A stretch of DNA of 64,000 nt, taken from Metabacillus idriensis (GTDB taxonomy: Bacteria > Bacillota > Bacilli > Bacillales > Bacillaceae). Of the stretch, positions 17,585 to 28,557 are shown one piece after another (position 1 is the stretch's first letter; each line of letters begins with the position of its first letter). The stretch is from contig NZ_WKKF01000001.1 in NCBI RefSeq assembly GCF_009674765.1, forward strand, positions 1,302,001-1,366,000. The letters run 5' to 3'. Both the position numbers and the translations under genes were made by a program. The notes beneath the pieces are model-generated. The model saw only the letters and a program-made list of their open reading frames with translations. It ran no database searches and was not told where the DNA came from.

Positions 17585-20002
17585 ATGAGGTTCGCAAGCG
17601 TAATCGTTGATGTGAAAGCAATGCAGACAGACAGAGCATTTGATTATCTCATTCCTGATAAATGGACAGGTTTTATTAAAGCCGGTATGCGTGTAATCGT
17701 GCCGTTTGGCCCCCGCAAAGTTCAGGGGTTTGTGATTGGCCTTAAAAATGAAAGTGAATTTGACAGGGTAAAGCCAATTGCTGAAGTGATGGATATTACG
17801 CCTGCATTAACAAAGGAACTGCTCGATATCGGCCATTGGCTTACTCAAACAACGTTATGCTTTAAGATTTCCGCGTTCCAGGCTATGCTGCCGGCTGCGA
17901 TGAAAGCGAAATATGAGAAGGAAATCGTCCTTGTTTCTGATGATTACAGACCGAACCTTCATCCGAAAGTCCTTCCATGGTTTCAAAGCAGAAGAAGCAT
18001 TTATTGGAAAGAGATCGAAAAAAGCGATTCTGTAAAAGAATTTCAGCTGGAAATCGAACGGGGAGTCCTTGAAGTGATTTACCAGGTAAAACAAAAAAAC
18101 AAAAAAAAGACTCAAAAGTATATCACTTCGAATGTACAAATAGCCGAATTAAAGAAGGAATCAGACTCTTGTACTTCGCAGGCAGCAAAACAAAAGCTTG
18201 TTCTCGATTACTTTATTGAAAATAGCGGTCTATCTGTGCCGCTTCAGGAACTTCTTTTACAGCTGAACATTACAGACTCTCCTGTAAAAACGCTTATTAA
18301 AAAGAAACTGTTAAGAGAAGAGAATATAGAGGTTTATCGTGATCCATACGAGGATCGCACCTTTAAAAAGACAGAGCCGCTTGCACTGACAGCTGAGCAG
18401 CAGACTGCCATTTCTCCAATTCTGAACTCGGTTGAACAAAACCGGCATGATGTCTTTTTAATGTATGGTGTAACAGGCAGCGGGAAAACAGAGGTTTATC
18501 TGCAGTCAATCGAGTCTGTCCTCAATCAGGGGAAAGAAGCAATTGTTCTTGTTCCAGAAATTTCGCTTACCCCGCAAATGGTCAATCGGTTTAAAGGCAG
18601 ATTTGGTTCACTTGTGGCAGTGCTGCACAGCGGTCTTTCAGTCGGAGAAAAGTACGATGAATGGAGAAAAATTCATCGCGGTGAGGTAAAACTTGTCGTT
18701 GGAGCAAGATCTGCCGTATTTGCTCCATTCACGAATCTTGGAATGATTATTATTGATGAGGAGCATGAAGGAAGCTATAAGCAAGAAGAGAATCCCCGCT
18801 ATCATGCGCGGGATGTCGCCGTTTACCGTGCAAAATTTCATCAATGTCCAGTTGTTTTAGGGAGTGCAACTCCTTCACTAGAATCGTTTGCAAGAGCAGG
18901 AAAAGAGGTTTATCAGCTGCTTTCCTTAAAAGAGCGTGTGAATCAGCGGCCGCTTCCCCAAGTTGAAGTGATTGATATGAGAGATGAATTAAGAAGCGGG
19001 AACAGAACGATGTTTTCATCATCCCTGCTTGAAAAGCTTCAGGACCGAACCCAAAAAGGGGAGCAATCCGTCTTATTTTTAAATAAACGGGGATATTCTT
19101 CTTTTGTCATGTGCAGAGACTGCGGCTGTGTGACCGGCTGTCCGCATTGTGATATTTCCTTAACCTATCATAAACATGGTTCTCAATTAAAGTGCCATTA
19201 TTGCGGACATGAGGAGCCGATGCCAAAGGTTTGTCCTGAATGCAGCAGCGAACATATCCGTTTCTTTGGAACGGGAACCCAGCGGGTAGAAGAAGAGCTT
19301 GCAAAAGTACTGCCGGAAGCAAGAATTATCCGCATGGATGTGGATACGACCGGCCGGAAAGGGTCTCATGAAAAATTACTGACGCAGTTTGGCAATAAAG
19401 AGGCAGATATCCTTTTAGGCACGCAAATGATTGCAAAAGGCCTGGATTTTCCGGATGTAACCCTTGTAGGGGTATTAACCGCAGATACGATGCTGCATCT
19501 GCCGGATTTCCGCTCATCTGAAAAAACGTTTCAGCTGCTGACACAAGTAAGCGGCAGAGCAGGCAGGCATGAATTGCCGGGCGAGGTTGTGATTCAGTCC
19601 TATTCACCTGAGCATTACAGCATTCAGCTTGCAAGCCATCATGATTATGATTCATTTTATCAGCAGGAAATGCTGTCAAGAAAGCAGCATGCTTATCCTC
19701 CTTTTTATTATCTTGCTTTAGTCACGGTGTCTCATCCCGATCTCCTGAAGGCTGTTTCCGTCACAGAAAAAATAGCGAAGCACCTGAATCAAAGACTTTC
19801 AGATACTGTGCAGATCCTTGGACCTGTAGCATCACCCATTCCACGGATAAACGATAGATATCGCTATCAATGCATGATAAAATACAAGCGGGAAGAAAAT
19901 CTGCACGCATCGCTTAAAATGATTATCGAACGCTATCAGCAGGATATGAATAAAAATCAATTATCCATCAGCATCGATTTAAATCCAAATACAATGATGT
20001 AG
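17585..20002 (+). CDS. priA: Primosomal replication restart helicase PriA
   Basis: This 805-residue DNA helicase restarts stalled replication forks by loading DnaD/DnaB/DnaC. It has an N-terminal DNA-binding domain, the Walker A YGVTGSGKTEVYL near residue 297, the DEEH box (IIDEEHEGSYKQE), a cysteine-rich zinc region CRDCGC...CPHC...CHYC...CPEC near residues 510-560 and the helicase motif QVSGRAGRHELPG. It starts 3 bases after coaBC, as in B. subtilis. Confidence 0.96.
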   Translation: MRFASVIVDVKAMQTDRAFDYLIPDKWTGFIKAGMRVIVPFGPRKVQGFVIGLKNESEFDRVKPIAEVMDITPALTKELLDIGHWLTQTTLCFKISAFQAMLPAAMKAKYEKEIVLVSDDYRPNLHPKVLPWFQSRRSIYWKEIEKSDSVKEFQLEIERGVLEVIYQVKQKNKKKTQKYITSNVQIAELKKESDSCTSQAAKQKLVLDYFIENSGLSVPLQELLLQLNITDSPVKTLIKKKLLREENIEVYRDPYEDRTFKKTEPLALTAEQQTAISPILNSVEQNRHDVFLMYGVTGSGKTEVYLQSIESVLNQGKEAIVLVPEISLTPQMVNRFKGRFGSLVAVLHSGLSVGEKYDEWRKIHRGEVKLVVGARSAVFAPFTNLGMIIIDEEHEGSYKQEENPRYHARDVAVYRAKFHQCPVVLGSATPSLESFARAGKEVYQLLSLKERVNQRPLPQVEVIDMRDELRSGNRTMFSSSLLEKLQDRTQKGEQSVLFLNKRGYSSFVMCRDCGCVTGCPHCDISLTYHKHGSQLKCHYCGHEEPMPKVCPECSSEHIRFFGTGTQRVEEELAKVLPEARIIRMDVDTTGRKGSHEKLLTQFGNKEADILLGTQMIAKGLDFPDVTLVGVLTADTMLHLPDFRSSEKTFQLLTQVSGRAGRHELPGEVVIQSYSPEHYSIQLASHHDYDSFYQQEMLSRKQHAYPPFYYLALVTVSHPDLLKAVSVTEKIAKHLNQRLSDTVQILGPVASPIPRINDRYRYQCMIKYKREENLHASLKMIIERYQQDMNKNQLSISIDLNPNTMM

Positions 20003-20065
20003 GGTTTAGATGCAGTATATGCGTCTAAACTAAATAAAATAAAGATAAATATGGAGGATGTTTCA

Positions 20066-20548
20066 TTGGCTATAAAACCAATCGTAGTGCACCCGGCAGA
20101 AGTGCTGGAGCAAGAATGCGAACCTGTCACCGTCTTTGACAGAAAGCTTTCAAAGTTATTAAAAGACATGTATGATACAATGATTGAACTTGACGGGGTG
20201 GGTCTTGCTGCTCCTCAAGTGGGAGTACCCATTCAGGCAGCTGTTGTTGACATAGATGATCATCATGGAACAATCGAACTGATTAATCCAGTTATTATAG
20301 AGAAGAGCGGCTCTCAGACAGGACCAGAAGGCTGCTTAAGCTTCCCGGGATTATATGGAGAAGTAGAACGCAGCGATTTTGTTAAAGTAAGAGCTCAAAA
20401 TCGAAAAGGCAAACCATTTGTCATTGAAGCAAATGGTTTTTTAGCTAGAGCAATACAGCATGAAATTGATCACCTGCACGGAATTTTGTTTACGTCTAAA
20501 GTGAAAAAATACATTAAAGAAGAAGAGCTAGAAGAATTGGAAGGATGA
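20066..20548 (+). CDS. def: Peptide deformylase
   Basis: This 160-residue metalloenzyme removes the N-formyl group from new proteins. All three motifs are present: [10 protein letters not shown] (44-53), EGCLSFPG with metal ligand Cys90, and QHEIDH with His132, Glu133 and His136. The start is the TTG at 20066, set 8 bases after TGGAGGATG, giving [14 protein letters not shown] as in relatives; the upstream ATG at 20051 overlaps the ribosome binding site. It is paired with fmt as usual. Confidence 0.95.
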   Translation: MAIKPIVVHPAEVLEQECEPVTVFDRKLSKLLKDMYDTMIELDGVGLAAPQVGVPIQAAVVDIDDHHGTIELINPVIIEKSGSQTGPEGCLSFPGLYGEVERSDFVKVRAQNRKGKPFVIEANGFLARAIQHEIDHLHGILFTSKVKKYIKEEELEELEG

Positions 20549-20553
20549 TTGGC

Positions 20554-21510
20554 ATGACAAGAATCGTTTTTATGGGAACGCCTGATTTTTCAGTTCCTGT
20601 TTTAAAAAGACTCGTGGCAGAAGGATATGAAGTTGTTGGAGTTGTCACTCAGCCTGACCGTCCTAAAGGCCGTAAAAAAACACTGACACCTCCTCCAGTA
20701 AAAGTAGAAGCAGAAAAACAGAAGATTCCTGTGCTTCAGCCGGAAAAAATCAGAGATAAAAAAGAGCTCGAACAAGTGCTTGCTCTCAAACCGGACCTGG
20801 TCGTAACAGCTGCATTCGGTCAAATTCTCCCGAATGAATTATTAGAAGCGCCCAAGTTCGGCTGCATAAATGTTCATGCATCATTGCTTCCTGAACTAAG
20901 AGGCGGAGCTCCTATTCATTATTCCATTCTTCAGGGCAAAAAGAAAACGGGCATCACGATCATGTACATGGTTGAAAAACTTGATGCCGGTGATATCCTG
21001 ACTCAGGCAGAAGTGACAATTGAAGAGCGTGATCATGTAGGGACTCTACATGATAAACTGAGTGCTGCCGGAGCTGATCTATTGGCAGAAACGCTGCCCC
21101 TGCTGCTTGAAGGAAAGCTGACTCCGCGCAAGCAGGATAATGAAAAAGCAACATTCGCATCAAACATCAAGCGCGAACAAGAGAAGATTGACTGGACGAA
21201 AAGCGGCCAGGAAATCTATGATCATATCCGTGGTCTGCATCCATGGCCAGTTGCCTATACCCATATGAATAATCAAGTTGTAAAGATTTGGTGGGGTGAA
21301 AAACTGCCAAATAAAAATACAGCAGCACCTGGAACAATCATTGGAATCGATTCTGATGGCTTTGTTGTGGCAACAGGTGACAGCACGGCAATCAAAATTA
21401 CAGAGCTTCAGCCATCCGGAAAGAAAAAGATGAGCGGAGAAGATTTTCTGAGAGGAACGCAAATGCAGGCAGGAGAAAAGTTGGGAGAGCAAAATGAAGA
21501 AAACAAATAA
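20554..21510 (+). CDS. fmt: Methionyl-tRNA formyltransferase
   Basis: This 318-residue enzyme formylates Met-tRNAi from 10-formyl-THF for initiation. It begins [17 protein letters not shown], and the catalytic region [20 protein letters not shown] with Asn, His and the later Asp ([10 protein letters not shown]) is intact. The ATG at 20554 follows AAGGATG; the in-frame ATG at 20545 overlaps that site. The end overlaps rsmB by 17 bases. Confidence 0.96.
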   Translation: MTRIVFMGTPDFSVPVLKRLVAEGYEVVGVVTQPDRPKGRKKTLTPPPVKVEAEKQKIPVLQPEKIRDKKELEQVLALKPDLVVTAAFGQILPNELLEAPKFGCINVHASLLPELRGGAPIHYSILQGKKKTGITIMYMVEKLDAGDILTQAEVTIEERDHVGTLHDKLSAAGADLLAETLPLLLEGKLTPRKQDNEKATFASNIKREQEKIDWTKSGQEIYDHIRGLHPWPVAYTHMNNQVVKIWWGEKLPNKNTAAPGTIIGIDSDGFVVATGDSTAIKITELQPSGKKKMSGEDFLRGTQMQAGEKLGEQNEENK

Positions 21511-22840
21511 TGTCCGCGAGGTTGCTTTGGAAACACTGCTGACAATTGAAAAAAATCAGGCATACAGCCATCTTCTTTTAAATTCTATGATAAAGAAGAA
21601 TAACGTGAAAGAAATCGATATTCCTCTGCTGACTGAAATGGTTTATGGAACTCTGCAGCGCAAAGATACGATTGATTTTTACCTGGCACCGTTCTTGAAA
21701 AATGCCAAAAAGACAGAACAGTGGGTCATGAATCTGCTTCGCCTTTCAGTTTATCAAATGGTTTATCTGGACCGGGTGCCTGAGAGGGCCGTATTATTTG
21801 AAGCGGTGGAAATTGCCAAGTCCAGGGGGCATAAAGGCATTGCCTCTTTTGTAAATGGAATTTTAAGGTCGCTTCAGCGTGAAGGTGTTCCATCCTTTGA
21901 TTCCATTAAAGATGATGCAAAACGGATTGCAGTAGAAACAAGTCATCCGCTCTGGCTTGTTCAGCGCTGGATTAGCCAGCTTGGAACCTGCGAGACAAGA
22001 AAAATGTGCGAGGCAAATATAACAGCGCCAAGTGTGACAGCAAGGGTGAATCAAATGAAACAATCACCTGAGGAATTGATGGACATGCTCAAGCGAAAAG
22101 GGATTCAAACTGAAAAAGGCGACCTGACAGAAGACGCCATTAAAAGCCTGAAGGGAAATCTTGCTCAAACAGAAGAATTTAAAAAGGGCTGCTTTACAAT
22201 CCAGGACGAAAGCTCAATGCTTGTAGCACGAACGCTTGGATTGCAAAAAGGCGACAGTGTGCTTGACGCATGCGCTGCACCAGGCGGGAAATCAACACAT
22301 ATTGCTGAGATCCTCGAGAACACAGGATCCGTTCATTCACTTGATCTGCATGAGCATAAGGTGAAATTAATTAAAGAGCAGGCAGAACGTCTTCACCTGA
22401 GCAATATTGAGACAGAAGCGCTCGACAGCAGAAAGGCTCATACGCGATTTAAAAACGGCCAGTTTGATAAAATTTTAGTGGATGCACCTTGTTCGGGTTT
22501 TGGCGTCATTCGCCGAAAACCGGATATTAAATATTCAAAAACAGAAGAGGATGTAGGGCGTCTTTCTGAAATTCAGCTGGCAATTCTTTCTTCAGTCGCG
22601 CCTTTATTGAAAAAAGATGGTACACTAATCTATAGCACATGTACAATTGATCATGAAGAAAATGGACAAGTCGTACAGGCATTTTTAGAAAAACACAGTG
22701 ATTACGAGCTCGATCATTCATTAATTGACCGTTTGCCGCAGCCCGCAAAACCATTTGCTGCTGATGGACAGCTTCAAATACTGCCGCATTATTTCGGCAC
22801 GGACGGATTTTATATAGCAAGCTTAAGAAAGAAGGTGTAA
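21494..22840 (+). CDS. rsmB: 16S rRNA (cytosine-967-C5)-methyltransferase
   Basis: This 448-residue SAM-dependent enzyme methylates C967 of 16S rRNA. An N-terminal NusB-like domain (residues 1-140) is followed by a methyltransferase domain with [15 protein letters not shown], the catalytic DAPCSGFG motif and the second cysteine in [11 protein letters not shown]. It overlaps fmt upstream and is followed by rlmN after 2 bases. Confidence 0.94.
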   Translation: MKKTNNVREVALETLLTIEKNQAYSHLLLNSMIKKNNVKEIDIPLLTEMVYGTLQRKDTIDFYLAPFLKNAKKTEQWVMNLLRLSVYQMVYLDRVPERAVLFEAVEIAKSRGHKGIASFVNGILRSLQREGVPSFDSIKDDAKRIAVETSHPLWLVQRWISQLGTCETRKMCEANITAPSVTARVNQMKQSPEELMDMLKRKGIQTEKGDLTEDAIKSLKGNLAQTEEFKKGCFTIQDESSMLVARTLGLQKGDSVLDACAAPGGKSTHIAEILENTGSVHSLDLHEHKVKLIKEQAERLHLSNIETEALDSRKAHTRFKNGQFDKILVDAPCSGFGVIRRKPDIKYSKTEEDVGRLSEIQLAILSSVAPLLKKDGTLIYSTCTIDHEENGQVVQAFLEKHSDYELDHSLIDRLPQPAKPFAADGQLQILPHYFGTDGFYIASLRKKV

Positions 22841-22842
22841 AA

Positions 22843-23934
22843 ATGGAAGAAGTAAAACGCACAAAAAAAACAGTCATCAAAGATCAAGTAAAACCTTCCA
22901 TTTATTCTCTTGAACTCGGAGAATTGCAAGATTGGTTAACAGAGAAAGGCGAAAAGCCGTTCAGAGCTGCTCAAATTTTTGACTGGCTTTATATTAAAAG
23001 AGCATCCTCTTTTGAGGAAATGTCAAATTTACCTAAAGCGCTGAGAAGCAAGCTTGATGAGAACTTTGTTTTAACAACACTTAAAACAATCATTCAGCAA
23101 ACTTCAAATGACGGCACAATGAAGTTTTTATTTGAACTTCATGACGGATATTCGATTGAAACCGTACTGATGCGCCATGAATATGGAAATTCGGTTTGTG
23201 TAACAACACAAGTCGGATGCCGGATTGGCTGTACGTTCTGTGCATCTACACTTGGCGGATTAAAACGCAATTTAGAAGCAGGAGAAATCGTTGCACAGGT
23301 CGTAAAAGTACAGAAGGCACTTGATGAGCTTGGAGAACGCGTGAGTCATGTGGTCATCATGGGCATCGGCGAACCATTTGACAATTATGATGAAATGATG
23401 GGATTCCTAAAAATCATTAATCATGATGATGGATTAAATATTGGAGCCCGCCATATTACCGTTTCAACGAGCGGGATCATTCCAAAAATCTATAAATTTG
23501 CAGATGAACACCTGCAAATTAACTTTGCCGTTTCTCTTCATGCTCCAAATACGGAGCTTAGAAGCCGTTTAATGCCAATCAACAAGGCATACAAGCTTCC
23601 TGAACTGATGGAAGCAATTGAGTATTATGTGAATAAAACAGGCCGCCGCGTGAGTTTTGAATATGGTTTATTCGGCGGAGTAAATGATCAGGTAGAGCAC
23701 GCTGAAGAGCTCGCGAAGCTTATTAAGCATCTCAAATGTCATGTGAACTTAATTCCAGTCAACTATGTGCCTGAACGTGATTATGTCAGAACGCCAAGAG
23801 AACAGATTGATCTGTTTGAGAAGACATTGAAAAAACGCGGCATAAACGTAACGACCAGACGTGAACAGGGACACGACATTGATGCAGCATGCGGTCAGCT
23901 TAGAGCGAAGGAGCGCAAAGAAGAGACGAGGTGA
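22843..23934 (+). CDS. rlmN: 23S rRNA (adenine-2503-C2)-methyltransferase, radical SAM
   Basis: This 363-residue radical SAM enzyme methylates A2503 of 23S rRNA and A37 of some tRNAs. The cluster motif CRIGCTFC has Cys126, Cys130 and Cys133, and Cys350 in [10 protein letters not shown] is the second conserved catalytic cysteine. The Cfr-like [13 protein letters not shown] and LHAPN motifs agree. The sequence reads as RlmN, not the resistance enzyme Cfr, judging by context beside rsmB and prpC. Confidence 0.95.
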   Translation: MEEVKRTKKTVIKDQVKPSIYSLELGELQDWLTEKGEKPFRAAQIFDWLYIKRASSFEEMSNLPKALRSKLDENFVLTTLKTIIQQTSNDGTMKFLFELHDGYSIETVLMRHEYGNSVCVTTQVGCRIGCTFCASTLGGLKRNLEAGEIVAQVVKVQKALDELGERVSHVVIMGIGEPFDNYDEMMGFLKIINHDDGLNIGARHITVSTSGIIPKIYKFADEHLQINFAVSLHAPNTELRSRLMPINKAYKLPELMEAIEYYVNKTGRRVSFEYGLFGGVNDQVEHAEELAKLIKHLKCHVNLIPVNYVPERDYVRTPREQIDLFEKTLKKRGINVTTRREQGHDIDAACGQLRAKERKEETR

Positions 23935-23938
23935 CTTC

Positions 23939-24700
23939 ATGGAAACCGTTATTGTAACAGACAGGGGAAAAGTAAGGCAGCATAATGAAGACAGTGTTGG
24001 CGTCTATAAAAATGAAGACGGAGATGTGCTCGCGGTTGTTGCAGATGGTATGGGAGGTCACTTAGCAGGGGATGTTGCAAGTCAAATGACCATTGCGACT
24101 TTGAAAGAAATGTGGGAATCAGCTTCCCGCATTTCTTCCCCTGACCTTGCTGTACATTGGCTGAAAGAGCATATCGAAAAAGTGAATGCTATTTTGCTTG
24201 AACATGCATTGACACATCCAGACTGCAAAGGAATGGGGACAACTGTAGTTGCGGCAATCTGCACAGAAAGCTTTGCCACAATCGGTCATATCGGCGACAG
24301 CCGGGGTTACTTATGCAACACTGACGGTTTTAAACAAATAACCGAGGATCATTCACTTGTAAATGAACTCGTGCGTTCAGGACAGATTTCAAAGGAAGAT
24401 GCAGAACATCATCCCCGAAAAAATGTTCTTGTAAGGGCTTTAGGGACAGAAGAACACGTTGAACTTGATCTGACATCCATTTGTCTTGAGGAATCAGATA
24501 TTCTGCTTTTATGTTCCGATGGACTATCCAACAAAGTTGGCGAGAGTGAAATGAAGCAGACGCTTACCTCTCTCAGATCACTTGAGGAAATCGCATTATC
24601 TTTGGTCAAACAGGCAAATGATAATGGAGGAGAGGATAATATTTCACTCGTCATCGTCAAACAGCCGTCTGAAATCAAAGAGGGTGATCAGACGTGTTAA
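23939..24700 (+). CDS. prpC: PP2C-type serine/threonine protein phosphatase
   Basis: This 253-residue PPM phosphatase removes phosphate from PrkC and its targets. The metal-binding motifs RQHNEDSVGV, VVADGMGGHLAGDVAS, HIGDSRGYL, LLCSDGLSNKV and NGGEDNISLV occur in order. The ATG at 23939 follows GAGGTG; an in-frame ATG at 23861 lies within rlmN. It overlaps the prkC start by 7 bases, so phosphatase and kinase are made in step. Confidence 0.95.
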   Translation: METVIVTDRGKVRQHNEDSVGVYKNEDGDVLAVVADGMGGHLAGDVASQMTIATLKEMWESASRISSPDLAVHWLKEHIEKVNAILLEHALTHPDCKGMGTTVVAAICTESFATIGHIGDSRGYLCNTDGFKQITEDHSLVNELVRSGQISKEDAEHHPRKNVLVRALGTEEHVELDLTSICLEESDILLLCSDGLSNKVGESEMKQTLTSLRSLEEIALSLVKQANDNGGEDNISLVIVKQPSEIKEGDQTC

Positions 24701-26670
24701 TTGGCAAGCGATTAAGCGGCAGGTATAAAATTCTTCGGGTTATTGGCGGCGGAGGAATGGCAAACGTATATTTGGCGCGGGATATGATCTTAGATCGCGA
24801 TGTTGCAATGAAAGTCCTAAGATTTGATTTTTCAAATGATGATGAATTTATTAAGCGATTCAGACGAGAGGCTCAATCAGCAACAAGCCTTGCCCATCCG
24901 AATATCGTCAGTATTTTTGATGTTGGGGAAGAGGATGGCATCTATTACATCGTCATGGAGTACGTTGAAGGCAATACGTTAAAACAATACATACAGCAAT
25001 ATGCACCCCTTCATCCAAGAGAAGCTTTAAATATCATGGAGCAGATCGTATCCGCGATCGCACACGCCCATGAAAATCATATCGTTCATCGTGACATTAA
25101 GCCGCACAATATTCTGATCGATCCGCATGGAAATGTGAAGGTAACTGACTTTGGCATCGCGATGGCACTCAGTTCTACGACAATTACCCAGACGAACTCT
25201 GTGCTGGGCTCTGTTCATTATTTATCGCCAGAGCAGGCGCGAGGAGGAATGGCGAATAAAAAATCAGATATTTATTCCCTCGGTATCGTTCTTTTTGAAC
25301 TGCTTACAGGCAGACTTCCTTTTGACGGAGAATCTGCCATTTCCATTGCGCTGAAACATCTGCAGTCAGAAACACCTTCTGCTAAACGGTGGAATGCCAC
25401 AATCCCGCAGAGTGTGGAGAATATCATTTTAAAGGCAATGGCCAAGGATACTTTTCACAGATATGAATCCGCTGAAGAGATGGAAGAAGATATTACAACT
25501 GCCCTGAAGCCAGAACGGCTTAACGAAGAGAAATTCGTCATTCCGGAAGATAATGAAGCCACAAAAGCGATTCCGATCATAACGGATTCTAATATGTATG
25601 AAAAGACCGACGATACGATGGTCCGCGCTCCTGAGAACATAGGAACAGATGAAACAAAAAAGCCGGTAAAAGAGGCAAATAAAAAAGGCAAAAAAGAAAA
25701 GAAGAAAAAGAACAAAGCCGGCATGATTATTCTGACAATCTTTCTTTTGCTTTTAGTAGCAAGCGTTGCAGCTGTAACTGTTGTTCCACCGCTGCTTATG
25801 CCAAAGGATGTTGAGGTGCCTGATTTATCGGGAATGCAGTATGAAGATGCGGTTAAAGAGCTCCTTGCTGAAAAATTTGTCGTGGATGACCCTATTTTAA
25901 TTGAAGATGAAGAAATACAGGAAGGTTATGTTGTCAAAACAAAACCTGAAGCGGGCAAAACGGTAAAAGAAGGAGATACAATCATCATCTATGAAAGCTC
26001 CGGCAAAGAGAAGGTAGAGCTCGATGATTATGTGAACCGTGATATTAACCGGGTCCGTGATCTTCTTGAAAGAAAAGGGTTTACAAATATAAAAATTGAA
26101 GAAGAATTTAATGAAGCAGCAGCGGGAACGATTTTAGAACAGGACCCTGAACCTGGAGTTGAGGTCATTCCAGGAGAAGATGAGCTGGTGTTAACGGTAA
26201 GCAAGGGACCAGAGGAATTTGAACTGCAGGATTTGACAGGTTACTCAGAGGAAGCTCTGAACGCTTATATTGAAGAAAATGATCTGGAATTAGTCAGGAA
26301 AGATGTTTATTCAGACACAGTCAATAAAGGTGAAGTCATTTCCCAGTCTCCTGCCCCATCTGAAAAAGTTCTCCCTGGAGAGACACTTGAAGTGACAGTC
26401 TCCCTTGGTGCAGAACAAAAACCAAACCAAAAAGTGAAGAGAATAATCGAAATTCCTTATCCGCCCGAGCTTGCTGGACAGCCAGCCGAGGTCAGTATCA
26501 ACATAGATGATGCGGAGCATTCTATTTCAGATGAGTACGAAACGTTTACGACCACTGAGAACACTTCACGTGAAATAGAATTTTCGATTGCACCTGGTGA
26601 TAAAGCGTTTTATCAGGTTATCATCGACAAGAGGGTAGTGAAATCTGAAATTATTCCATACCCTGAGTAA
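24694..26670 (+). CDS. prkC: PASTA-domain Ser/Thr protein kinase
   Basis: This 658-residue membrane kinase senses peptidoglycan fragments and triggers spore germination and wall responses. The cytoplasmic kinase domain (about residues 10-265) has GGGGMANVYLARD, HRDIKPHN and DFGIAMAL. A lysine-rich juxtamembrane stretch (KKGKKEKKKKNK) precedes one membrane segment near 345-368, then three PASTA repeats (about 375-580) and a C-terminal Ig-like part. The GTG start overlaps prpC. Confidence 0.96.
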   Translation: MLIGKRLSGRYKILRVIGGGGMANVYLARDMILDRDVAMKVLRFDFSNDDEFIKRFRREAQSATSLAHPNIVSIFDVGEEDGIYYIVMEYVEGNTLKQYIQQYAPLHPREALNIMEQIVSAIAHAHENHIVHRDIKPHNILIDPHGNVKVTDFGIAMALSSTTITQTNSVLGSVHYLSPEQARGGMANKKSDIYSLGIVLFELLTGRLPFDGESAISIALKHLQSETPSAKRWNATIPQSVENIILKAMAKDTFHRYESAEEMEEDITTALKPERLNEEKFVIPEDNEATKAIPIITDSNMYEKTDDTMVRAPENIGTDETKKPVKEANKKGKKEKKKKNKAGMIILTIFLLLLVASVAAVTVVPPLLMPKDVEVPDLSGMQYEDAVKELLAEKFVVDDPILIEDEEIQEGYVVKTKPEAGKTVKEGDTIIIYESSGKEKVELDDYVNRDINRVRDLLERKGFTNIKIEEEFNEAAAGTILEQDPEPGVEVIPGEDELVLTVSKGPEEFELQDLTGYSEEALNAYIEENDLELVRKDVYSDTVNKGEVISQSPAPSEKVLPGETLEVTVSLGAEQKPNQKVKRIIEIPYPPELAGQPAEVSINIDDAEHSISDEYETFTTTENTSREIEFSIAPGDKAFYQVIIDKRVVKSEIIPYPE

Positions 26671-26698
26671 TTGTCTGCAGCAATCAAGGAGGAAATGT

Positions 26699-27583
26699 AT
26701 GCCTAAAGGCAAAATTATTAAAGCGTTAAGCGGATTTTATTATTGTCTTGATGGAGAGCGGACGATTCAGTGCCGCGGACGCGGAGTCTTCCGTAAAAAT
26801 AAAGTAACTCCGCTCGTTGGCGACGAAGTCATTTATGATTACGAAAATGAACGGGAAGGCACCATCCAGGAGGTACTGGACAGAAAAAACGAGCTAGTGC
26901 GTCCGCCGATTGCAAATGTCGATCAGGCCATCCTTGTATTTTCAGCTGTTGAGCCTGATTTCAGCACGGTGCTGCTGGACCGCTTTTTAGTCCTTATTGA
27001 ATCGAACGAGATTGAGCCGATTATTTGCATCAGCAAAACGGATTTGATTGAAGATGAGAAACAAAAGAATGAGATTTTTGCCTATGCGGATGATTACCGC
27101 AGAATGGGATATGAAGTGAGGCTGACTTCTACACTTGAAGCTGATGGCATTGCCGAGCTGCTGCCATTGTTAAATGACCGCATCTCGGTATTTGCCGGAC
27201 AGTCCGGTGTGGGAAAATCATCTCTTTTAAATGTGCTGCGCCCTGAACTTGCCCTTAAAACGAGCGATATCTCTGCCCATTTGGGCCGAGGAAAGCATAC
27301 GACAAGGCATGTAGAGCTTATTCCTGTCGGATCTGGACTAGTTGCAGATACACCTGGCTTCAGTTCATTGGAATTTATGAATATTGAAGTTGAAGATCTT
27401 TCGTATTGCTTTCCGGAAATGAGAGAAAAAAGCGATCAATGCAAATTCAGAGCCTGCACACATGTGTCAGAGCCGAAATGTGCGGTTAAGACGGCAGTGG
27501 AAAATGGAGAAATCCCGAAATACCGGTATGACCATTATTTGAGTTTTATTGAAGAAATTAAGGATAGAAAGCCGAGGTACTAA
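26699..27583 (+). CDS. rsgA: Ribosome small subunit GTPase RsgA
   Basis: This 294-residue circularly permuted GTPase checks late 30S subunit maturation. An N-terminal OB fold is followed by [10 protein letters not shown] (G4) before the P-loop [13 protein letters not shown] near residue 170 and ADTPGFSS (G3), the permuted order typical of RsgA/CpgA. The zinc motif with [13 protein letters not shown] is at about 247-262. In B. subtilis it is phosphorylated by PrkC, whose gene precedes it. Confidence 0.95.
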   Translation: MPKGKIIKALSGFYYCLDGERTIQCRGRGVFRKNKVTPLVGDEVIYDYENEREGTIQEVLDRKNELVRPPIANVDQAILVFSAVEPDFSTVLLDRFLVLIESNEIEPIICISKTDLIEDEKQKNEIFAYADDYRRMGYEVRLTSTLEADGIAELLPLLNDRISVFAGQSGVGKSSLLNVLRPELALKTSDISAHLGRGKHTTRHVELIPVGSGLVADTPGFSSLEFMNIEVEDLSYCFPEMREKSDQCKFRACTHVSEPKCAVKTAVENGEIPKYRYDHYLSFIEEIKDRKPRY

Positions 27584-27585
27584 CC

Positions 27586-28233
27586 ATGATTAAAATTGCA
27601 CCATCGATTCTTTCAGCTGACTTTTCCCGCCTTGGAGCAGAAATTGAGGATGTTGAAAGAGGGGGAGCGGATTATATTCATGTCGATGTGATGGATGGCC
27701 ATTTTGTACCTAATATCACAATCGGACCGCTGATTGTTGAAGCGATCAGACCGGTTACAAAGCTCCCTTTAGATGTTCATTTAATGATTGAGAATCCTGA
27801 CGCTTTCATCGGTACATTTGCTAAAATGGGTGCGGATATCATTACTGTTCATGCAGAAGCATGCCCTCATCTGCACCGGACCATTCAGCTGATCAAGTCT
27901 GAAGGTGTAAAAGCGGGGGTAGTTCTTAATCCTCATACACCGGTCGATGTCATTAAACACGTCCTAGACGAACTTGATATGGTTCTTCTTATGACCGTGA
28001 ATCCAGGGTTCGGCGGTCAATCCTTTATTCATTCTGTACTGCCGAAAATCACTGAAGTAGCAGAAATGGTGAAGGACCGCGGATTGCATACGGAAATTGA
28101 AGTGGATGGCGGAGTAAATGCAGAGACAGCCAAGCTTTGCATTGAGGCAGGAGCAAATGTCCTTGTTGCCGGTTCCGCTATATACAATCAGCAGGATCGC
28201 ATGAAAGCCATTCGTGAAATAAGAAATGCTTAA
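27586..28233 (+). CDS. rpe: Ribulose-phosphate 3-epimerase
   Basis: This 215-residue TIM-barrel enzyme interconverts ribulose-5-phosphate and xylulose-5-phosphate. It begins [16 protein letters not shown] and contains [32 protein letters not shown] and EVDGGVN with the metal-binding His and Asp residues. It starts 2 bases after rsgA and ends in an intrinsic terminator. Confidence 0.96.
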   Translation: MIKIAPSILSADFSRLGAEIEDVERGGADYIHVDVMDGHFVPNITIGPLIVEAIRPVTKLPLDVHLMIENPDAFIGTFAKMGADIITVHAEACPHLHRTIQLIKSEGVKAGVVLNPHTPVDVIKHVLDELDMVLLMTVNPGFGGQSFIHSVLPKITEVAEMVKDRGLHTEIEVDGGVNAETAKLCIEAGANVLVAGSAIYNQQDRMKAIREIRNA

Positions 28234-28259
28234 GAACCGCTTTTTGCGGTTCTTTTTTT
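28232..28259 (+). terminator. Intrinsic terminator after rpe
   Basis: AAGAACCGC, loop TTTTT, GCGGTTCTT and seven T form a strong terminator immediately after the rpe stop. It closes the long operon that runs from coaBC. Confidence 0.93.
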
Positions 28260-28262
28260 AAA

Positions 28263-28493
28263 GGCTCTTTCCGTAAACATTTTTCTTTTGAGACTAAATG
28301 TTGTAAACCTTAGTGGATTGCAGCGGAAGGAACTTGACTCCTGCGGGAATTAGAGCGAAATGGAAGACCCCGCAGGCTCGCCGAGGAGGCTTCCACGCTC
28401 CCCGCGGAAAGCAAGTTCCTGGAGCGGAAAGGAACGGACAACATTTATAATCGAAAACAACAATTTTTGTGAAACCAGACTTTCTGGACAGCC
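28263..28493 (+). repeat. MITE-like dispersed repeat, copy B
   Basis: This 231-base element occupies most of the 324-base gap between rpe and thiN. It has the best internal pairing: AGGAACTTG (28328-28336) with CAAGTTCCT (28412-28420), CCTGCGGG (28340-28347) with CCCGCAGG (28369-28376), and GGAAG (28362-28366) with CTTCC (28390-28394). The 12 bases on each side agree at 11 positions (28251-28262 and 28494-28505) but are T-rich. The 3' end carries a short extra hairpin CCAGACTTTCTGG not seen in copies A and C. Confidence 0.87.
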
Positions 28494-28557
28494 TCTTTTT
28501 TGAAAGTTTGCGCATTATAAAATAATATTATTATGTAAATTAGGTAAGGTGAGTGAA

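Noticed and set aside
22843-23934. Cfr resistance methyltransferase instead of RlmN
   Set aside because: Position between rsmB and prpC and the overall sequence are those of the housekeeping RlmN.
28294-28515. 73-residue minus-strand frame between rpe and thiN
   Set aside because: It is made of repeat copy B and its codons follow the hairpin arms; such frames recur with the repeat and are not genes.
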